Below are positions 37,983 to 47,133 of a DNA stretch of 64,000 nucleotides, one piece after another (within the stretch, counting starts at the first letter, position 1; the number at the start of each line of letters is the position of its first letter). Made by a program: the position numbers and the translations under genes. Below the pieces are notes generated by a model that worked only from the letters and a program-made list of their open reading frames with translations, was not told where the DNA came from and searched no databases. Source of the DNA: Mycobacterium cookii (GTDB lineage Bacteria > Actinomycetota > Actinomycetes > Mycobacteriales > Mycobacteriaceae); contig NZ_AP022569.1 in assembly GCF_010727945.1 (NCBI RefSeq), positions 3,968,001 to 4,032,000 of the forward strand. The letters are read 5' to 3'.

Positions 37983-38508
37983 AGTCGCCGAATTGGCCGA
38001 CCTGGTCCGCCAATTGGCGGTGGTACACGGCCGGGTCACGCTGTCGTCGGGCAAGGAAGCCGACTACTACGTCGACCTGCGCCGGGCCACGCTGCACCAC
38101 CGGGCCGCCCCGCTCATCGGCCGGCTGATCCGCGACCTCACCGACGACTGGGAGTACGCGTCAGTCGGCGGCCTGACCCTGGGTGCCGACCCGGTTGCCA
38201 CCGCGGTCATGCACGCACCCGGCCGCCCGATCGATGCATTCGTCGTTCGGAAGTCGACGAAAACCCATGGCATGCAACGCCTTATCGAAGGACCTGACAT
38301 TGCGGGTCGACCCGTTCTGGTGGTCGAGGACACCAGCACCACCGGCGCGTCGGCGCTGACGGCGGTGCGCGCCGTGCAGGACGCCGGCGCACACGTGGTC
38401 GGCGTGGCCACCGTGGTCGACCGCGCTACGGGCGCGGCCGAAGCCATCGAAGCCGAGGGTGTTCCATACCGCAGCGTGCTGGGGTTGGCGGACCTCGGGC
38501 TGAGTTAG
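37969..38508 (+). CDS. pyrE: Orotate phosphoribosyltransferase
   Basis: PyrE joins orotate to PRPP to give orotidine monophosphate in pyrimidine synthesis. The 179-residue protein has the PRPP motif VLVVEDTSTTGASAL (about 117-131), the catalytic loop region VRKSTKTHGMQRLIEG (about 91-106) and the N-terminal LSSGKEADYYVDLRRATLHH that holds the orotate. It starts at GTG inside the end of the SDR gene. Length and sequence match Rv0382c. Confidence 0.95.
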   Translation: MAAPEVAELADLVRQLAVVHGRVTLSSGKEADYYVDLRRATLHHRAAPLIGRLIRDLTDDWEYASVGGLTLGADPVATAVMHAPGRPIDAFVVRKSTKTHGMQRLIEGPDIAGRPVLVVEDTSTTGASALTAVRAVQDAGAHVVGVATVVDRATGAAEAIEAEGVPYRSVLGLADLGLS

Positions 38509-38513
38509 CCGTC

Positions 38514-39404
38514 GTGCGAAGCCTTCTCGCGTTGGTGGCGACGCTCGCGCTCTGCGCGGCGTGCTCTGGCGGCAATCACCGTGACCTGGTGTACGGCGCG
38601 GGAACCGCTCGACTCGGCGAGGCGCTGGCGGTGTTGGGCTGGAACACCTCGGTGTCGAATCTGCGCTGGCAAGACGACTACGTGCTGGTCGACGTCGACG
38701 GGGCGCCGGGCGACCCGGCCAAGCCGCATGCCGATGCCCGCGATATTCGCTTCGGCTTGTACGGCGCGCTGGCGCACCCCATGGAAGTCGCCGGGATCGG
38801 TAGCTGCGACGACATGAAAAATCTTGTCATCCAATCGCTTTCCGCGCCCGGCGGCAAGCGGTTGACCGGTACGGTGTGCCTCGGTCCGCTCAAGGACCGC
38901 AGCGCCGTGCGTGGGGTGTATCTCTACTCGCCCCGTGACCGAATTGCCGACACCGCCGCGGCCTACCCGGCCGCGTTTCCGGTCGGGCTGCTGCCGACCA
39001 AGGAGAGCGACACCGGCATGGTGGTCAAGACCAGCAGCGTCGACGCGTGGCGCGCCGACGGCACCCAGCTGACGAAGGCCTCGCTCGGCGACCCCGCCGC
39101 CTTCAACGGCAGCGGGTACATGCTGCTCGGCTTGAACGCCGACACCATCGCGGCCAAGTATCGCGACGAGTCCGCGGCCCGTGGCGGGCCGATGATGTTG
39201 CTCGCCTCGCCGACGCTGCCTGCGCCCGGTCTGAGCGCGGCCTGCTCGGCCTACGGGTCGTCGGTGCTGATCCTGCCCGAGGCGTCGCTGGATGCCGTGC
39301 ATGTCAACGCGTCGTTGTGCACCCAAGGCGACCTCAACGAGGCGCTGCTGTACGCCACCGTCTCCGTCGTCGGCACTCACGCCGCGGTCTGGACCGTCCG
39401 GTGA
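38514..39404 (+). CDS. Lipoprotein of unknown function (Rv0381c-like)
   Basis: The 296-residue protein has a short lipoprotein signal: basic start MRS, hydrophobic LLALVATLAL and lipobox LCAAC with the modified cysteine at residue 17, so it is probably anchored outside the membrane. The mature part begins GGNHRDLVYG and contains further cysteines (GSCDD, TVCLG, SAACSAYG, SLCTQG) that may form two disulphides. The position between pyrE and the RNA methyltransferase matches Rv0381c. The start GTG is five bases from the pyrE stop and the stop overlaps the next start as GTGA. No catalytic motif is visible. Confidence 0.75.
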   Translation: MRSLLALVATLALCAACSGGNHRDLVYGAGTARLGEALAVLGWNTSVSNLRWQDDYVLVDVDGAPGDPAKPHADARDIRFGLYGALAHPMEVAGIGSCDDMKNLVIQSLSAPGGKRLTGTVCLGPLKDRSAVRGVYLYSPRDRIADTAAAYPAAFPVGLLPTKESDTGMVVKTSSVDAWRADGTQLTKASLGDPAAFNGSGYMLLGLNADTIAAKYRDESAARGGPMMLLASPTLPAPGLSAACSAYGSSVLILPEASLDAVHVNASLCTQGDLNEALLYATVSVVGTHAAVWTVR

Positions 39405-40102
39405 GCGACTCGTCCGCCTCCTCCTCGGGCCGTTCCGGCCCGCATCGTCGCGCGGACGTAAGCGAGGTCGGTCCCACCGAATGGGGCGTCGGGACAAGCG
39501 GAGTCGGCCCGTGGACCGGCCCGCTGCCCGACGATCCGAAGTATGACCCGGCGTTGCTGCGCGACGGCGATACCCGCAACGTCGTCGACGCCTACCGGTA
39601 CTGGACGCGCGAGGCGATCGTCGCCGACATCGACACCCGCCGGCACCCGCTGCACGTCGCCATCGAGAACTTCGGCCACGACGCCAACATCGGCGGGGTG
39701 GTCCGCACCGCCAACGCGTTCGCCGTCGACACCGTGCACATCGTCGGCCGACGGCGCTGGAATCGCCGCGGCGCCATGGTCACCGACCGCTACCAGCGAC
39801 TGCGTCATCACGACAACACCGCCGAGTTGCTCAGCTTCGCCGCCGACGCGGGCCTGACCGTGGTCGCCGTCGACATCGTGCCCGGCGCCGCCCGTTTGGA
39901 ACAGACCACGCTGCCGCGCGACTGTCTGCTGCTGTTCGGCCAGGAAGGCCCCGGCATCAGCGAGGATGCTCGGGCGCTGGCCCCGCTGACCGTGTCGATT
40001 GCACAGTTCGGCTCGACCCGCAGCATCAACGTCGCGGTCGCGGCGGGTATCGCGATGCATACCTGGATCAGCCAACACGGAAACATCGCTCAGGCGTGGT
40101 AG
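39401..40102 (+). CDS. TrmH/SpoU-family RNA 2'-O-methyltransferase
   Basis: This SPOUT methyltransferase of 233 residues transfers a methyl group from S-adenosylmethionine to a ribose in RNA. The three SpoU motifs are present: NIGGVVRTANAFAV (motif 1 with Asn and Arg), LLFGQEGPGIS (motif 2) and STRSINVAVAAGIAMHTW (motif 3). The trefoil-knot core covers about 80-225. The N-terminal 20 residues (Ser-rich, then GRSGPHRRADVS) are encoded by a copy of the palindromic repeat and are probably not part of the ancestral protein. The start is supported by the GTGA overlap with the previous gene. It matches Rv0380c; the target RNA is unknown. Confidence 0.9.
   Translation: MSDSSASSSGRSGPHRRADVSEVGPTEWGVGTSGVGPWTGPLPDDPKYDPALLRDGDTRNVVDAYRYWTREAIVADIDTRRHPLHVAIENFGHDANIGGVVRTANAFAVDTVHIVGRRRWNRRGAMVTDRYQRLRHHDNTAELLSFAADAGLTVVAVDIVPGAARLEQTTLPRDCLLLFGQEGPGISEDARALAPLTVSIAQFGSTRSINVAVAAGIAMHTWISQHGNIAQAW
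39411..39458. repeat. Palindromic repeat copy inside the methyltransferase 5' end
   Basis: Outer arms CGTCCGC/GCGGACG (7 bp) enclose an inner hairpin CGGGCC-GTTCC-GGCCCG (6 bp) with the CTC / CATCGTCG flanks found at 33121 and 54601. It is read in frame as codons 4-19 of the RNA methyltransferase gene. Confidence 0.65.
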
Positions 40103-40114
40103 GGCGCCGATCCG

Positions 40115-41359
40115 CTAATGCCCTGGCGTGACGTCGAATTCGATGGGCAGCGTGGCGGGTCCAGTGATGGCGGTCAACGGTTTCCACGGCGCCGGTCCGG
40201 TGCGCCGGGCGTTCGGCATCTTCTGTGTCATGACCGTCAGGGCTTCGGCGAGTTCGAGCCGCGCCAGGTTAGCGCCGAGGCAGTAATGCATGCCGGCGCC
40301 GAAGGTCTGCATGGGGGCGCCGTCGCGGGTGATGTCGAGTTGCTCGGGGTTGTGGTAGACGCTGGGATCGCGGTTGGCCGAGGCGGTGTTGGCGACGACC
40401 AATGTGCCGGCCGGGATGACGACTCCGGCGAGTTCGACGTCCTCGAGGGCTATGCGCAGGGTGCCCCAGGCGATCGGGGAGTGTCGCATGGTTTCCTCGA
40501 CCGCGTTGGCGGCCAGCTCGGGGTGCCGGCCCAGCAGTGCCCATTGATCGGAATTGTCACACAGCACCTGCACGGAGGCCGCGAGCTGATTTCGAGTGGT
40601 ATCGGTGCCGGCAATCAGTAAGCCCACGACCAGCATGCGCAACTCGTCGCCGTTGAGGTGATCGCCGTCATGCTCGGCGCGGATCAGCTCGGAGATCAGG
40701 TCGTCGGTCAGCGCGGCGCGGCGGTCGGCGACCATATCGTCGACGTAGGCGTCGACCGCCGCCCAAGCCCCCAGGATGGAGTCCGACTCGCTGGCGACGT
40801 TCCAGCTGAACGCCTTGAAGATGTCGTCGGTCCAATCCGAGAACAACTCCCAGTCCTCTGCCGGTGTGCCGAGCAGCGCGCAAATGATCGGAATTGGATA
40901 TCGACGCGCGATGTCGACCACGACGTCGCAGCGCCCGCGGATCATCTGGTGTCCAACGAGTTCGGTGATGACATCGATGATCGTCGAGCGCAGCCGTGCG
41001 GTGGCCCGAGGCGTGAAGGCCTTCGACACCAGGCGACGAAGGCGCTGATGCTCCTCACCGTCCAGACTGATCAGGCTCGCGGTGACACGGTCCCAGATAG
41101 CTCCGGACGTGATGCCTTGGCCGGCAAGGAACATCCCTTTCGGCATCCGAAATCGGGGGTCGCGCAGCACGGTTCGAACCAGCTCGTAGGACAGGATTTC
41201 CGGGCCGTGGGTTCCGATCGCGATCGGCGCTCGACTGCGGGCGGCCGCGATGAGTCGGTGCGCCTCTTCGGGATCGTCCAGCTGGTCGTAGGCCAGGATC
41301 GGGAACCCCGCGTCGAAGACATCAGGGCAACTGCGGGTATACATCGTGTCGACGGCCAT
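40115..41359 (-). CDS. Cytochrome P450
   Basis: A soluble bacterial cytochrome P450 of 414 residues. The I-helix oxygen motif is AGTDTT, the ExxR motif is EETMR, and the haem loop FGAGMHYCLGANLARLE carries the cysteine ligand C360. The conserved PxR region is replaced by ASANRDPSVYHNPEQLD as is usual in CYP proteins. It needs a ferredoxin and reductase, none of which is adjacent. The ATG at 41359 is chosen because AGGAG lies six bases upstream; the longer frame adds 15 residues. It is divergent from the LuxR-type regulator, which may control it. The substrate is unknown. Confidence 0.9.
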   Translation of the reverse strand: MAVDTMYTRSCPDVFDAGFPILAYDQLDDPEEAHRLIAAARSRAPIAIGTHGPEILSYELVRTVLRDPRFRMPKGMFLAGQGITSGAIWDRVTASLISLDGEEHQRLRRLVSKAFTPRATARLRSTIIDVITELVGHQMIRGRCDVVVDIARRYPIPIICALLGTPAEDWELFSDWTDDIFKAFSWNVASESDSILGAWAAVDAYVDDMVADRRAALTDDLISELIRAEHDGDHLNGDELRMLVVGLLIAGTDTTRNQLAASVQVLCDNSDQWALLGRHPELAANAVEETMRHSPIAWGTLRIALEDVELAGVVIPAGTLVVANTASANRDPSVYHNPEQLDITRDGAPMQTFGAGMHYCLGANLARLELAEALTVMTQKMPNARRTGPAPWKPLTAITGPATLPIEFDVTPGH

Positions 41360-41432
41360 GACGGGCTCCTCGCTGGGCGTTTGCGGTTGCTGATCGCGAC
41401 GCAATCGTTGCTCCGATACCGCGAAGACATGC

Positions 41433-41448
41433 CAGTAGACGGATACTG
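41433..41448. promoter_or_regulatory. Palindrome between P450 and LuxR-type regulator
   Basis: CAGTA-GACGGA-TACTG is a 16-bp inverted repeat in the 132-bp divergent region. A TACTGATC that overlaps it recurs at 44116, just beyond the other end of the regulator gene. It is a candidate operator for the regulator. Confidence 0.4.
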
Positions 41449-41491
41449 ATCTTTCGCCCTATCACCCGGTCGGCGCTTTTAAGCTGTCCGG

Positions 41492-44098
41492 GTGCGCTTG
41501 ACGTGGCCGCTGACCGGCCGCTCGAAGGAACAGCGGCTCATCGAAGCCGCAATTTTCGACTCGGACTTGGCCGGGGTCGTGGTGTGCGGGGCTGCCGGCG
41601 TGGGCAAAAGCCGGATCGCGCGTGAAGCGCTGAGTTCTGCCGGGTCGCGAGGGTGCGAAGTCCGGTGGATAGTGGGCACGTCCTCTGCGCGGTCGATCCC
41701 GTTGGCAGCGCTGTCCTCATGGACCGAGTCTGCCGGTGACGACAACCTCGAATTGATCCGTAACGCAATCGCGTCGCTGACTTCCTCGTCTTCTGGCAAG
41801 ACAGTGGTGTTGGGCATCGATGATGTGGCCCTGCTCGATGATCTCTCGACATTCGTTGTGCACCAGATCATTCAGCGCCGCGCTGCCAAGGTTTTGCTCA
41901 CCATCCGCCAGGGTGAATCGATTCCTGCGGGGGTGCTGGAGTTATGGGACGGCGGGCAGCTTGACCGCCTCGACCTGCAACCGCTGTCGGAAGCCGAAAC
42001 AACCGCGCTCGTCTCGGCAACGTTGGGCGGTCCGGTGGATCCGCCGGCGGCTGATCGATTGTGGACGTTGACCCGCGGCAATCCGCTGTATTTGCGCAAT
42101 ATCGTCGAGCAGGAGGTCGCCGACGAACGGCTTGTGATGCAGGACGACTCCTGGCGATGGCTTGGAGATCCGATCTTGCCGCCCAGCCTGATCGAACTTG
42201 TCGAAGGCCGGATCGGAGGCTTGCCCAGCTCGGTCAGTGACGTGATCGACGCCCTTGCCGTCGGCGAACCCATCGAGCTCGGGTCGCTCACCCGGATAAC
42301 CGACTCGGCCGCGGTCGAGCAGGCGGACATCCGCGGCCTCATCGCTCTCGCTCAAATAGGCGATCGGGTCGAGGCGAGGTTGGCGCACCCACTGTACGGG
42401 GAGGTTCGACGAAATCGGGCTGCCGCCACAAGGTTACGACGGCTGCGTGGTCTGATCGCCGCCGAACTCGCCGCGTCGGACGATCGTGACGAGATGCATG
42501 TGGTGGTCCGCCGCGCCACCCTCAGCATCGACTCGGACCTCGAGCCGGATCCGGACCTGCTTGTTCGAGCGGCCAGTGGCGCGGTCTGGCTGTGGGAATT
42601 CCCCCTCGCCGACCGACTCGCGGCGGCAGCGACCCTGGCAGGAGGGGCCGCGAACGCGAAACTCATTCGCGCCTATGCCTTGTCGTGCACAGGTCGTGGC
42701 GAGGAAGCCGATGCTCTGCTCGCCGGCATCCAGACAGGGGAGTTGGCCGACGTGATGTACGGGCGGATGGCGTTCCTGCAGGCCACCAATCGGCTCTTCA
42801 CTTTGGCCGACCCGGCAGGGGCAAAAGAATTCATCGACGAAGCATCCCGCGCAGCAGGCCCACCGGCTCGCAGCTGTATCGACGCATTTCTGACGGTGTA
42901 TTGGGCGGCGATGGGCAAGCCGCACGCGGCCATCGAGTCAGCCGGCAAGTTCATCTGGCAGGAGCTGCCCGACCTTGTCGCCCAGCGGGTGACCGCCTGG
43001 GCCCTCGCCCTTGCGTTTGGAGAAGCGGGCCGTGCCGGCGAAGCCGCGGCAGCGGCGAAGGCCGGCTACCCGGTTCCGATCCGCTCGTTCGTCATCATCA
43101 CCGACGCCCACATCGGCGCCCTCCTTCTGGCTGGCCATATCGCCGATGCCGATGCACCGGCGCAGACGATACGGGAACGTCAAATCGAGTTTCAGGCATT
43201 TCAGTCCTTCCAGGTCGGCTCTCTTGCGTTGGGCAGAGTGGCCCTCGGTTCCGGGCGACTCGACGCGGCGATTTCGCTTCTGGCCCAGTCCATCGAAACG
43301 GCAACAGCTTCCACCGACTCCAACCGTTGGCGTTATCGATGCCAGATTCCGCTCACGACGGCGCTCGCCATGCGGGGCTCAATCGACGCGGCGGCCGCCC
43401 GGTTCGGGGCACTCGGACAACTCTGCCATCCCAGCTGGCGATACCTCGACTACGAATACGCGATCGCCAAGGCATGGCTGGCCGCCGGGCAGGGCGCCGT
43501 CAGTGAAGCAATCGCGATCTCGCTCGCTGCCGCTGAAACAGCCAAAGACAATGGCCAATTCGCTCCTGAAGTGATGTGTCTACAGACAGCCACGCAATTC
43601 GGGGAGCGTACCTGCGGGCCTCGATTGCGAGAACTTTCAGCTATCGTCGAAGGGCCCCGCGCCGGCATCGCGGCCCGCTTCGCTGAAGCCATGCATGACG
43701 ACAATGGCACCGAATTAGCTGCGGTTTCAGCAGAATTCGAGAATATGGGTGACCTCATCGCTGCTGTCGACGCGGCAGCGCACGCAGCGCTGACCTATCG
43801 GCACCATGACTTACGCGGGTCGGCGTTGGGATGTTCGGCAAGGGCTGAGGCGTTGGCCGAGCACTGTGGCGGCGCCCGCACTCCGGCCCTGTGCAAGGCT
43901 GTCGAACGACTGCCGCTAACCGACCGCGAACGGGAAATCGTGATGCTTGTCGGGCAAGGGCTGTCCAACCGGGATGTCGCGACACGGCTGACGTTGTCGG
44001 TTCGAACCGTCGAAAGCCACATCTACAAAGCGATGTCCAAGACCGGCACGTCCAGCCGTGACGAACTTGCGGCGCTCCTGCCGCAGCGCCGGGAATGA
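41492..44098 (+). CDS. LuxR-family AAA (LAL/STAND-type) transcription regulator
   Basis: The 868-residue protein starts with a P-loop ATPase module (GAAGVGKSR near 33, and VVLGIDDVALLDD as Walker B near 105), continues with a long helical, TPR-like sensor region, and ends with a LuxR/GerE helix-turn-helix (LTDREREIVMLVGQGLSNRDVA, in parts LTDREREIV and GLSNRDVATRLTLSVRTVESH). Such large ATP-binding LuxR proteins respond to small molecules and activate nearby genes. The divergent P450 and the small gene downstream are the likely local targets. The start is GTG at 41492. Confidence 0.88.
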   Translation: MRLTWPLTGRSKEQRLIEAAIFDSDLAGVVVCGAAGVGKSRIAREALSSAGSRGCEVRWIVGTSSARSIPLAALSSWTESAGDDNLELIRNAIASLTSSSSGKTVVLGIDDVALLDDLSTFVVHQIIQRRAAKVLLTIRQGESIPAGVLELWDGGQLDRLDLQPLSEAETTALVSATLGGPVDPPAADRLWTLTRGNPLYLRNIVEQEVADERLVMQDDSWRWLGDPILPPSLIELVEGRIGGLPSSVSDVIDALAVGEPIELGSLTRITDSAAVEQADIRGLIALAQIGDRVEARLAHPLYGEVRRNRAAATRLRRLRGLIAAELAASDDRDEMHVVVRRATLSIDSDLEPDPDLLVRAASGAVWLWEFPLADRLAAAATLAGGAANAKLIRAYALSCTGRGEEADALLAGIQTGELADVMYGRMAFLQATNRLFTLADPAGAKEFIDEASRAAGPPARSCIDAFLTVYWAAMGKPHAAIESAGKFIWQELPDLVAQRVTAWALALAFGEAGRAGEAAAAAKAGYPVPIRSFVIITDAHIGALLLAGHIADADAPAQTIRERQIEFQAFQSFQVGSLALGRVALGSGRLDAAISLLAQSIETATASTDSNRWRYRCQIPLTTALAMRGSIDAAAARFGALGQLCHPSWRYLDYEYAIAKAWLAAGQGAVSEAIAISLAAAETAKDNGQFAPEVMCLQTATQFGERTCGPRLRELSAIVEGPRAGIAARFAEAMHDDNGTELAAVSAEFENMGDLIAAVDAAAHAALTYRHHDLRGSALGCSARAEALAEHCGGARTPALCKAVERLPLTDREREIVMLVGQGLSNRDVATRLTLSVRTVESHIYKAMSKTGTSSRDELAALLPQRRE

Positions 44099-44115
44099 CA
44101 CCGCGTCAACTCCAT

Positions 44116-44178
44116 TACTGATCGCCCTCCGGTGATACCACGGCGTAACGCCTCGAAATATCAGTAGTGCGTCACTGA
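44116..44178 (+). promoter_or_regulatory. Repeat-rich leader of the small downstream gene
   Basis: TACTGAT (44116-44122) and ATCAGTA (44160-44166) are inverted 7-base arms 37 bases apart. A second inverted pair CAGT-N8-ACTG (44163-44178) overlaps. TACTGATC is shared with the P450-LuxR intergenic region. These sites lie 60-120 bases before the next gene and may bind the regulator encoded just upstream. Confidence 0.35.
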
Positions 44179-44239
44179 CATCGACGGACCCATCCGGATC
44201 GAGGATTCCAGTAACGGAACTCAAGGACGGAGGATGGAA

Positions 44240-44533
44240 ATGATCACCGAGAACCTCGTAGTCACAGACCTCGACGAGATGCGAGAGCGATTGGTGTCGC
44301 CGGCGCCGGTCCTGATCACCGAACGCGAGGTCGCGCTCAGCACGGCTGTGGCCCTGCGGGCACGCCCGGCGAGCAAGCGCCGCTGGTTCGAGACGACCCG
44401 GGTCCGGCTTTCCGCCGTCCGGCTCGCGCTTGCTCCCTCGATGCAAAAAGGTCGTCCAGTGCGCCGCGACTACCCGAAGCGCTACTCCTATCTGGAGGAC
44501 GCCTGCATGGCGCGGGAGATGTCCCGGCTTTGA
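44240..44533 (+). CDS. Small basic protein of unknown function
   Basis: The 97-residue product starts at ATG 44240 with GGACGGAGG ideally placed upstream; an ATG six bases earlier is too close to that site. The N-terminal third is acidic (LVVTDLDEMRERLVSP), the rest strongly basic (RARPASKRRWFETTRVRLSAVR), and the end is YPKRYSYLEDACMAREMSRL in two parts. There is no membrane segment. It follows the LuxR-type regulator and is closed by a strong hairpin, so it forms a single-gene transcript. I do not recognise a family. Confidence 0.6.
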   Translation: MITENLVVTDLDEMRERLVSPAPVLITEREVALSTAVALRARPASKRRWFETTRVRLSAVRLALAPSMQKGRPVRRDYPKRYSYLEDACMAREMSRL

Positions 44534-44566
44534 CGTCCGAGAAGGCATGATCGACCTGCACCCTCG

Positions 44567-44610
44567 GCGGGCATCCTTCCAGGACTGAAACTTCCCGGAA
44601 GGATGCCCGC
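44567..44610. terminator. Strong hairpin between the small gene and GH76
   Basis: Perfect 14-base arms (GCGGGCATCCTTCC and GGAAGGATGCCCGC) enclose a 16-base loop, 33 bases after the stop codon. It ends 35 bases before the next ATG. No T-run follows on the plus strand, so it may act as an intrinsic terminator without U-tract or as an RNA stabiliser. Confidence 0.65.
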
Positions 44611-44645
44611 TTGCGCGCCTGGCCCATAGGGCAGGATCTGCAGGC

Positions 44646-45767
44646 ATGGATCAGGTATGGGTCAACCGGGCGGTCAGCGCGGAAGCCGCCATCGCCGGAC
44701 GGCACCTGAAACGGCTGTGGGCCCTGCCGGGGACCCAACTCGGCGTGGTGGCCTGGCCGCCGACCCGGCGCGACCGGTGGTTCGGCGGCTGGCACTACTG
44801 GTGGCAGGCGCATCTGCTGGACTGCCTGATCGACGCGGAACTGCGCGACCCGCAAGAAGAGCGGCGCATCAAGATCAACCGGCAGATCCGTTCACACCGA
44901 TTGCGTAACAACGGATCCTGGGTCAACAACTATTACGACGACATGGCCTGGCTGGCGCTTGCGCTGGAGCGGGGGTCCCGGATCGCCGGGGTGGACCGTC
45001 CGCGCGCACTGAAGAGGCTGAACGACCAACTGGTCAACGCGTGGGTGCCCGAGGACGGCGGCGGCATCCCGTGGCGTAAGCAGGACCAGTTCTTCAATGC
45101 CCCGGCCAACGGTCCGGCGGGCATCTTCTTGGCGCGTTACGGCGACCGGCTGCGCCGCGCGCAGCAGATGGCCGACTGGATCGACGAGACGCTGATTGAC
45201 CCCGAGACGCACCTGCTGTTCGACGGCATCAAGGCGGGCTCGCTGGTCCGCGCGCAGTACACCTACTGCCAAGGCGTGGTTCTCGGCCTGGAGACCGAGT
45301 TGGCCGTCCGCACCCATGACGACCGGCACGCGCCTCGCGTGCACCGCCTGGTCGCCGCGGTCGACGAACACATGGCCCCGGGCGGGGTGCTACGGGGCTC
45401 CGGCGGCGGTGACGGCGGGCTGTTCGCCGGTATCACCGCCCGCTACCTGGCGTTTGTCGCCACGACACTGCCCGGCGACTCCGCCGCCGACGTCAAGGCT
45501 CGCGACGCGGCCCGCCACATTGTCCTGACGTCAGCGCAGGCGGCGTGGGACAACCGCCAGACCGTGGAAGGGCTGCCGCTTTTCGGCCCGTCGTGGAACG
45601 AGACCGCCGAGCTACCGACGACCGGAGGGCAGCAGGCCCAGTTCGTCGGCGGCGCGGTGACCGAATCGGACATTCCCGAGCGGGACCTATCCGTGCAGCT
45701 TTCCGGTTGGACACTGATGGAGGCAGCCCACGCCGTGGCGGCCTATGAAGGGATGAGCAATGAGTAA
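44646..45767 (+). CDS. Glycoside hydrolase family 76-like protein (Rv0365c-like)
   Basis: The 373-residue protein has the (alpha/alpha)6-barrel pattern of GH76 endo-alpha-1,6-mannanases. The paired catalytic aspartates are D98-D99 in [14 protein letters not shown], and [28 protein letters not shown] forms the next barrel helices. No signal peptide is seen, so it acts inside the cell or is exported otherwise. In mycobacteria the alpha-1,6-mannan of lipomannan and lipoarabinomannan is the likely substrate type. It matches Rv0365c. It overlaps the CoA-transferase start by eight bases. Confidence 0.85.
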   Translation: MDQVWVNRAVSAEAAIAGRHLKRLWALPGTQLGVVAWPPTRRDRWFGGWHYWWQAHLLDCLIDAELRDPQEERRIKINRQIRSHRLRNNGSWVNNYYDDMAWLALALERGSRIAGVDRPRALKRLNDQLVNAWVPEDGGGIPWRKQDQFFNAPANGPAGIFLARYGDRLRRAQQMADWIDETLIDPETHLLFDGIKAGSLVRAQYTYCQGVVLGLETELAVRTHDDRHAPRVHRLVAAVDEHMAPGGVLRGSGGGDGGLFAGITARYLAFVATTLPGDSAADVKARDAARHIVLTSAQAAWDNRQTVEGLPLFGPSWNETAELPTTGGQQAQFVGGAVTESDIPERDLSVQLSGWTLMEAAHAVAAYEGMSNE

Positions 45768-47109
45768 AGTCCACCCCGACGCCGTGTCGGCTCTCGATGG
45801 CCTGCTCAAGGACGGAATCACCGTCGCCGCAGGCGGTTTCGGCCTTTGCGGCATTCCGGAGAACTTGATCCAGGCCTTGGTGGACAGCGGGGTCAAGAAC
45901 CTCACGATCGTCGGAAACAACGCCGGCGTCGACGATTTCGGCATGGGGCTGCTGCTCAAGGCGCGCCAGGTGGACAGGGTGATTGCGTCCTATGTCGGCG
46001 AGAACAAGGAGTTCGAACGCCAGGTGCTGGCCGGCGAACTCGATCTGGTGCTGACGCCGCAGGGCACGCTGGCCGAAAAGCTGCGTGCCGGCGGCGCGGG
46101 CATTCCCGGCTTCTACACCCGCACCGGCTTCGGGACCAACCTCGCCGAAGGCAAAGACACTCGGGTCTTCGACGGCACGGAATACGTTCTGGAAGAAGGC
46201 ATTCGCGCCGATGTTGCGATCGTCAAGGCTTGGAAGGGCGATAAGGCAGGCAACCTGGTCTACCGGAAGACCGCACGCAACTTCAACCCGATGATCGCCA
46301 CCTGCGGCACGGTGACGGTGGCCGAGGTGGAGGAACTCGTCGAGGTCGGTGAGTTAGACCCCGACCTGATTCATACCCCCGGTATCTACGTGGACCGCGT
46401 CATCGAGAGCGTCAATCTCGAGAAGCGCATCGAGTTCCGCACCACCAGCGGCGGCGCTGAAGTCAAGAGCGACAGCCCAATTCGCGAGCTGATGGCTCGG
46501 CGTGCCGCGCGCGAATTGCGCGACGGCTACTACGTGAACCTGGGCATCGGCATTCCGACTTTGGTGGCCAACTACATTCCCGAGGGCATCAAGGTCACTC
46601 TGCAGTCCGAGAACGGGCTACTGGGCATCGGCTCCTATCCGGCCGAGGACGACGTCGACCCCGATCTGATCAACGCGGGCAAGCAGACCGTCACCAGCCT
46701 GCCCGGATCCAGCTTCTTCAGCAGCGCCGACTCGTTCGCGATGATCCGCGGCGGCCACATCGACCTGTCCATCCTGGGCGGTCTCGAGGTCGCCGAGAAC
46801 GGCGACCTGGCCAACTGGATGGTGCCCGGCAAAATGGTCAAAGGGCCCGGCGGCGCAATGGATTTGGTGTCGGGCGTCAAGCGGGTGATCGTCGTGATGG
46901 ATCACACCGCCAAAGACGGTAGCCCGAAGATCCTCAAGCAGTGCTCGCTGCCGATCACCGGCAAGAGCGTGGTCGACATGATCATCACCGACCTGTGTGT
47001 GTTCGACGTCGAGCCCGAACACGGACTCACCCTCACCGAACTGCATCCCGGCGTGACGGTCGACGACGTCCGCTCCAAGACCGGCTGCGACTTCAAAGTC
47101 GCCGTCTGA
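45760..47109 (+). CDS. Fused succinyl-CoA:3-ketoacid CoA-transferase
   Basis: This 449-residue protein contains both subunits of a family I CoA-transferase in one chain: the alpha part (about 1-220, [19 protein letters not shown] and the oxyanion [16 protein letters not shown]) and the beta part (about 240-449). The catalytic glutamate is E284 in [10 protein letters not shown]. The enzyme moves CoA from succinyl-CoA to a 3-ketoacid such as acetoacetate, linking ketone and lipid breakdown to the TCA cycle. Mtb has separate scoA and scoB genes elsewhere; this fused form resembles animal SCOT. It is translationally coupled to the GH76 gene. Confidence 0.88.
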   Translation: MSKVHPDAVSALDGLLKDGITVAAGGFGLCGIPENLIQALVDSGVKNLTIVGNNAGVDDFGMGLLLKARQVDRVIASYVGENKEFERQVLAGELDLVLTPQGTLAEKLRAGGAGIPGFYTRTGFGTNLAEGKDTRVFDGTEYVLEEGIRADVAIVKAWKGDKAGNLVYRKTARNFNPMIATCGTVTVAEVEELVEVGELDPDLIHTPGIYVDRVIESVNLEKRIEFRTTSGGAEVKSDSPIRELMARRAARELRDGYYVNLGIGIPTLVANYIPEGIKVTLQSENGLLGIGSYPAEDDVDPDLINAGKQTVTSLPGSSFFSSADSFAMIRGGHIDLSILGGLEVAENGDLANWMVPGKMVKGPGGAMDLVSGVKRVIVVMDHTAKDGSPKILKQCSLPITGKSVVDMIITDLCVFDVEPEHGLTLTELHPGVTVDDVRSKTGCDFKVAV

Positions 47110-47133
47110 CATTTCAGTCGTATGGTGGAAGCC

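Noticed and set aside
41359..41404. Longer P450 start at 41404
   Set aside because: The ATG at 41359 has AGGAG at ideal spacing and gives the family-typical N-terminus.
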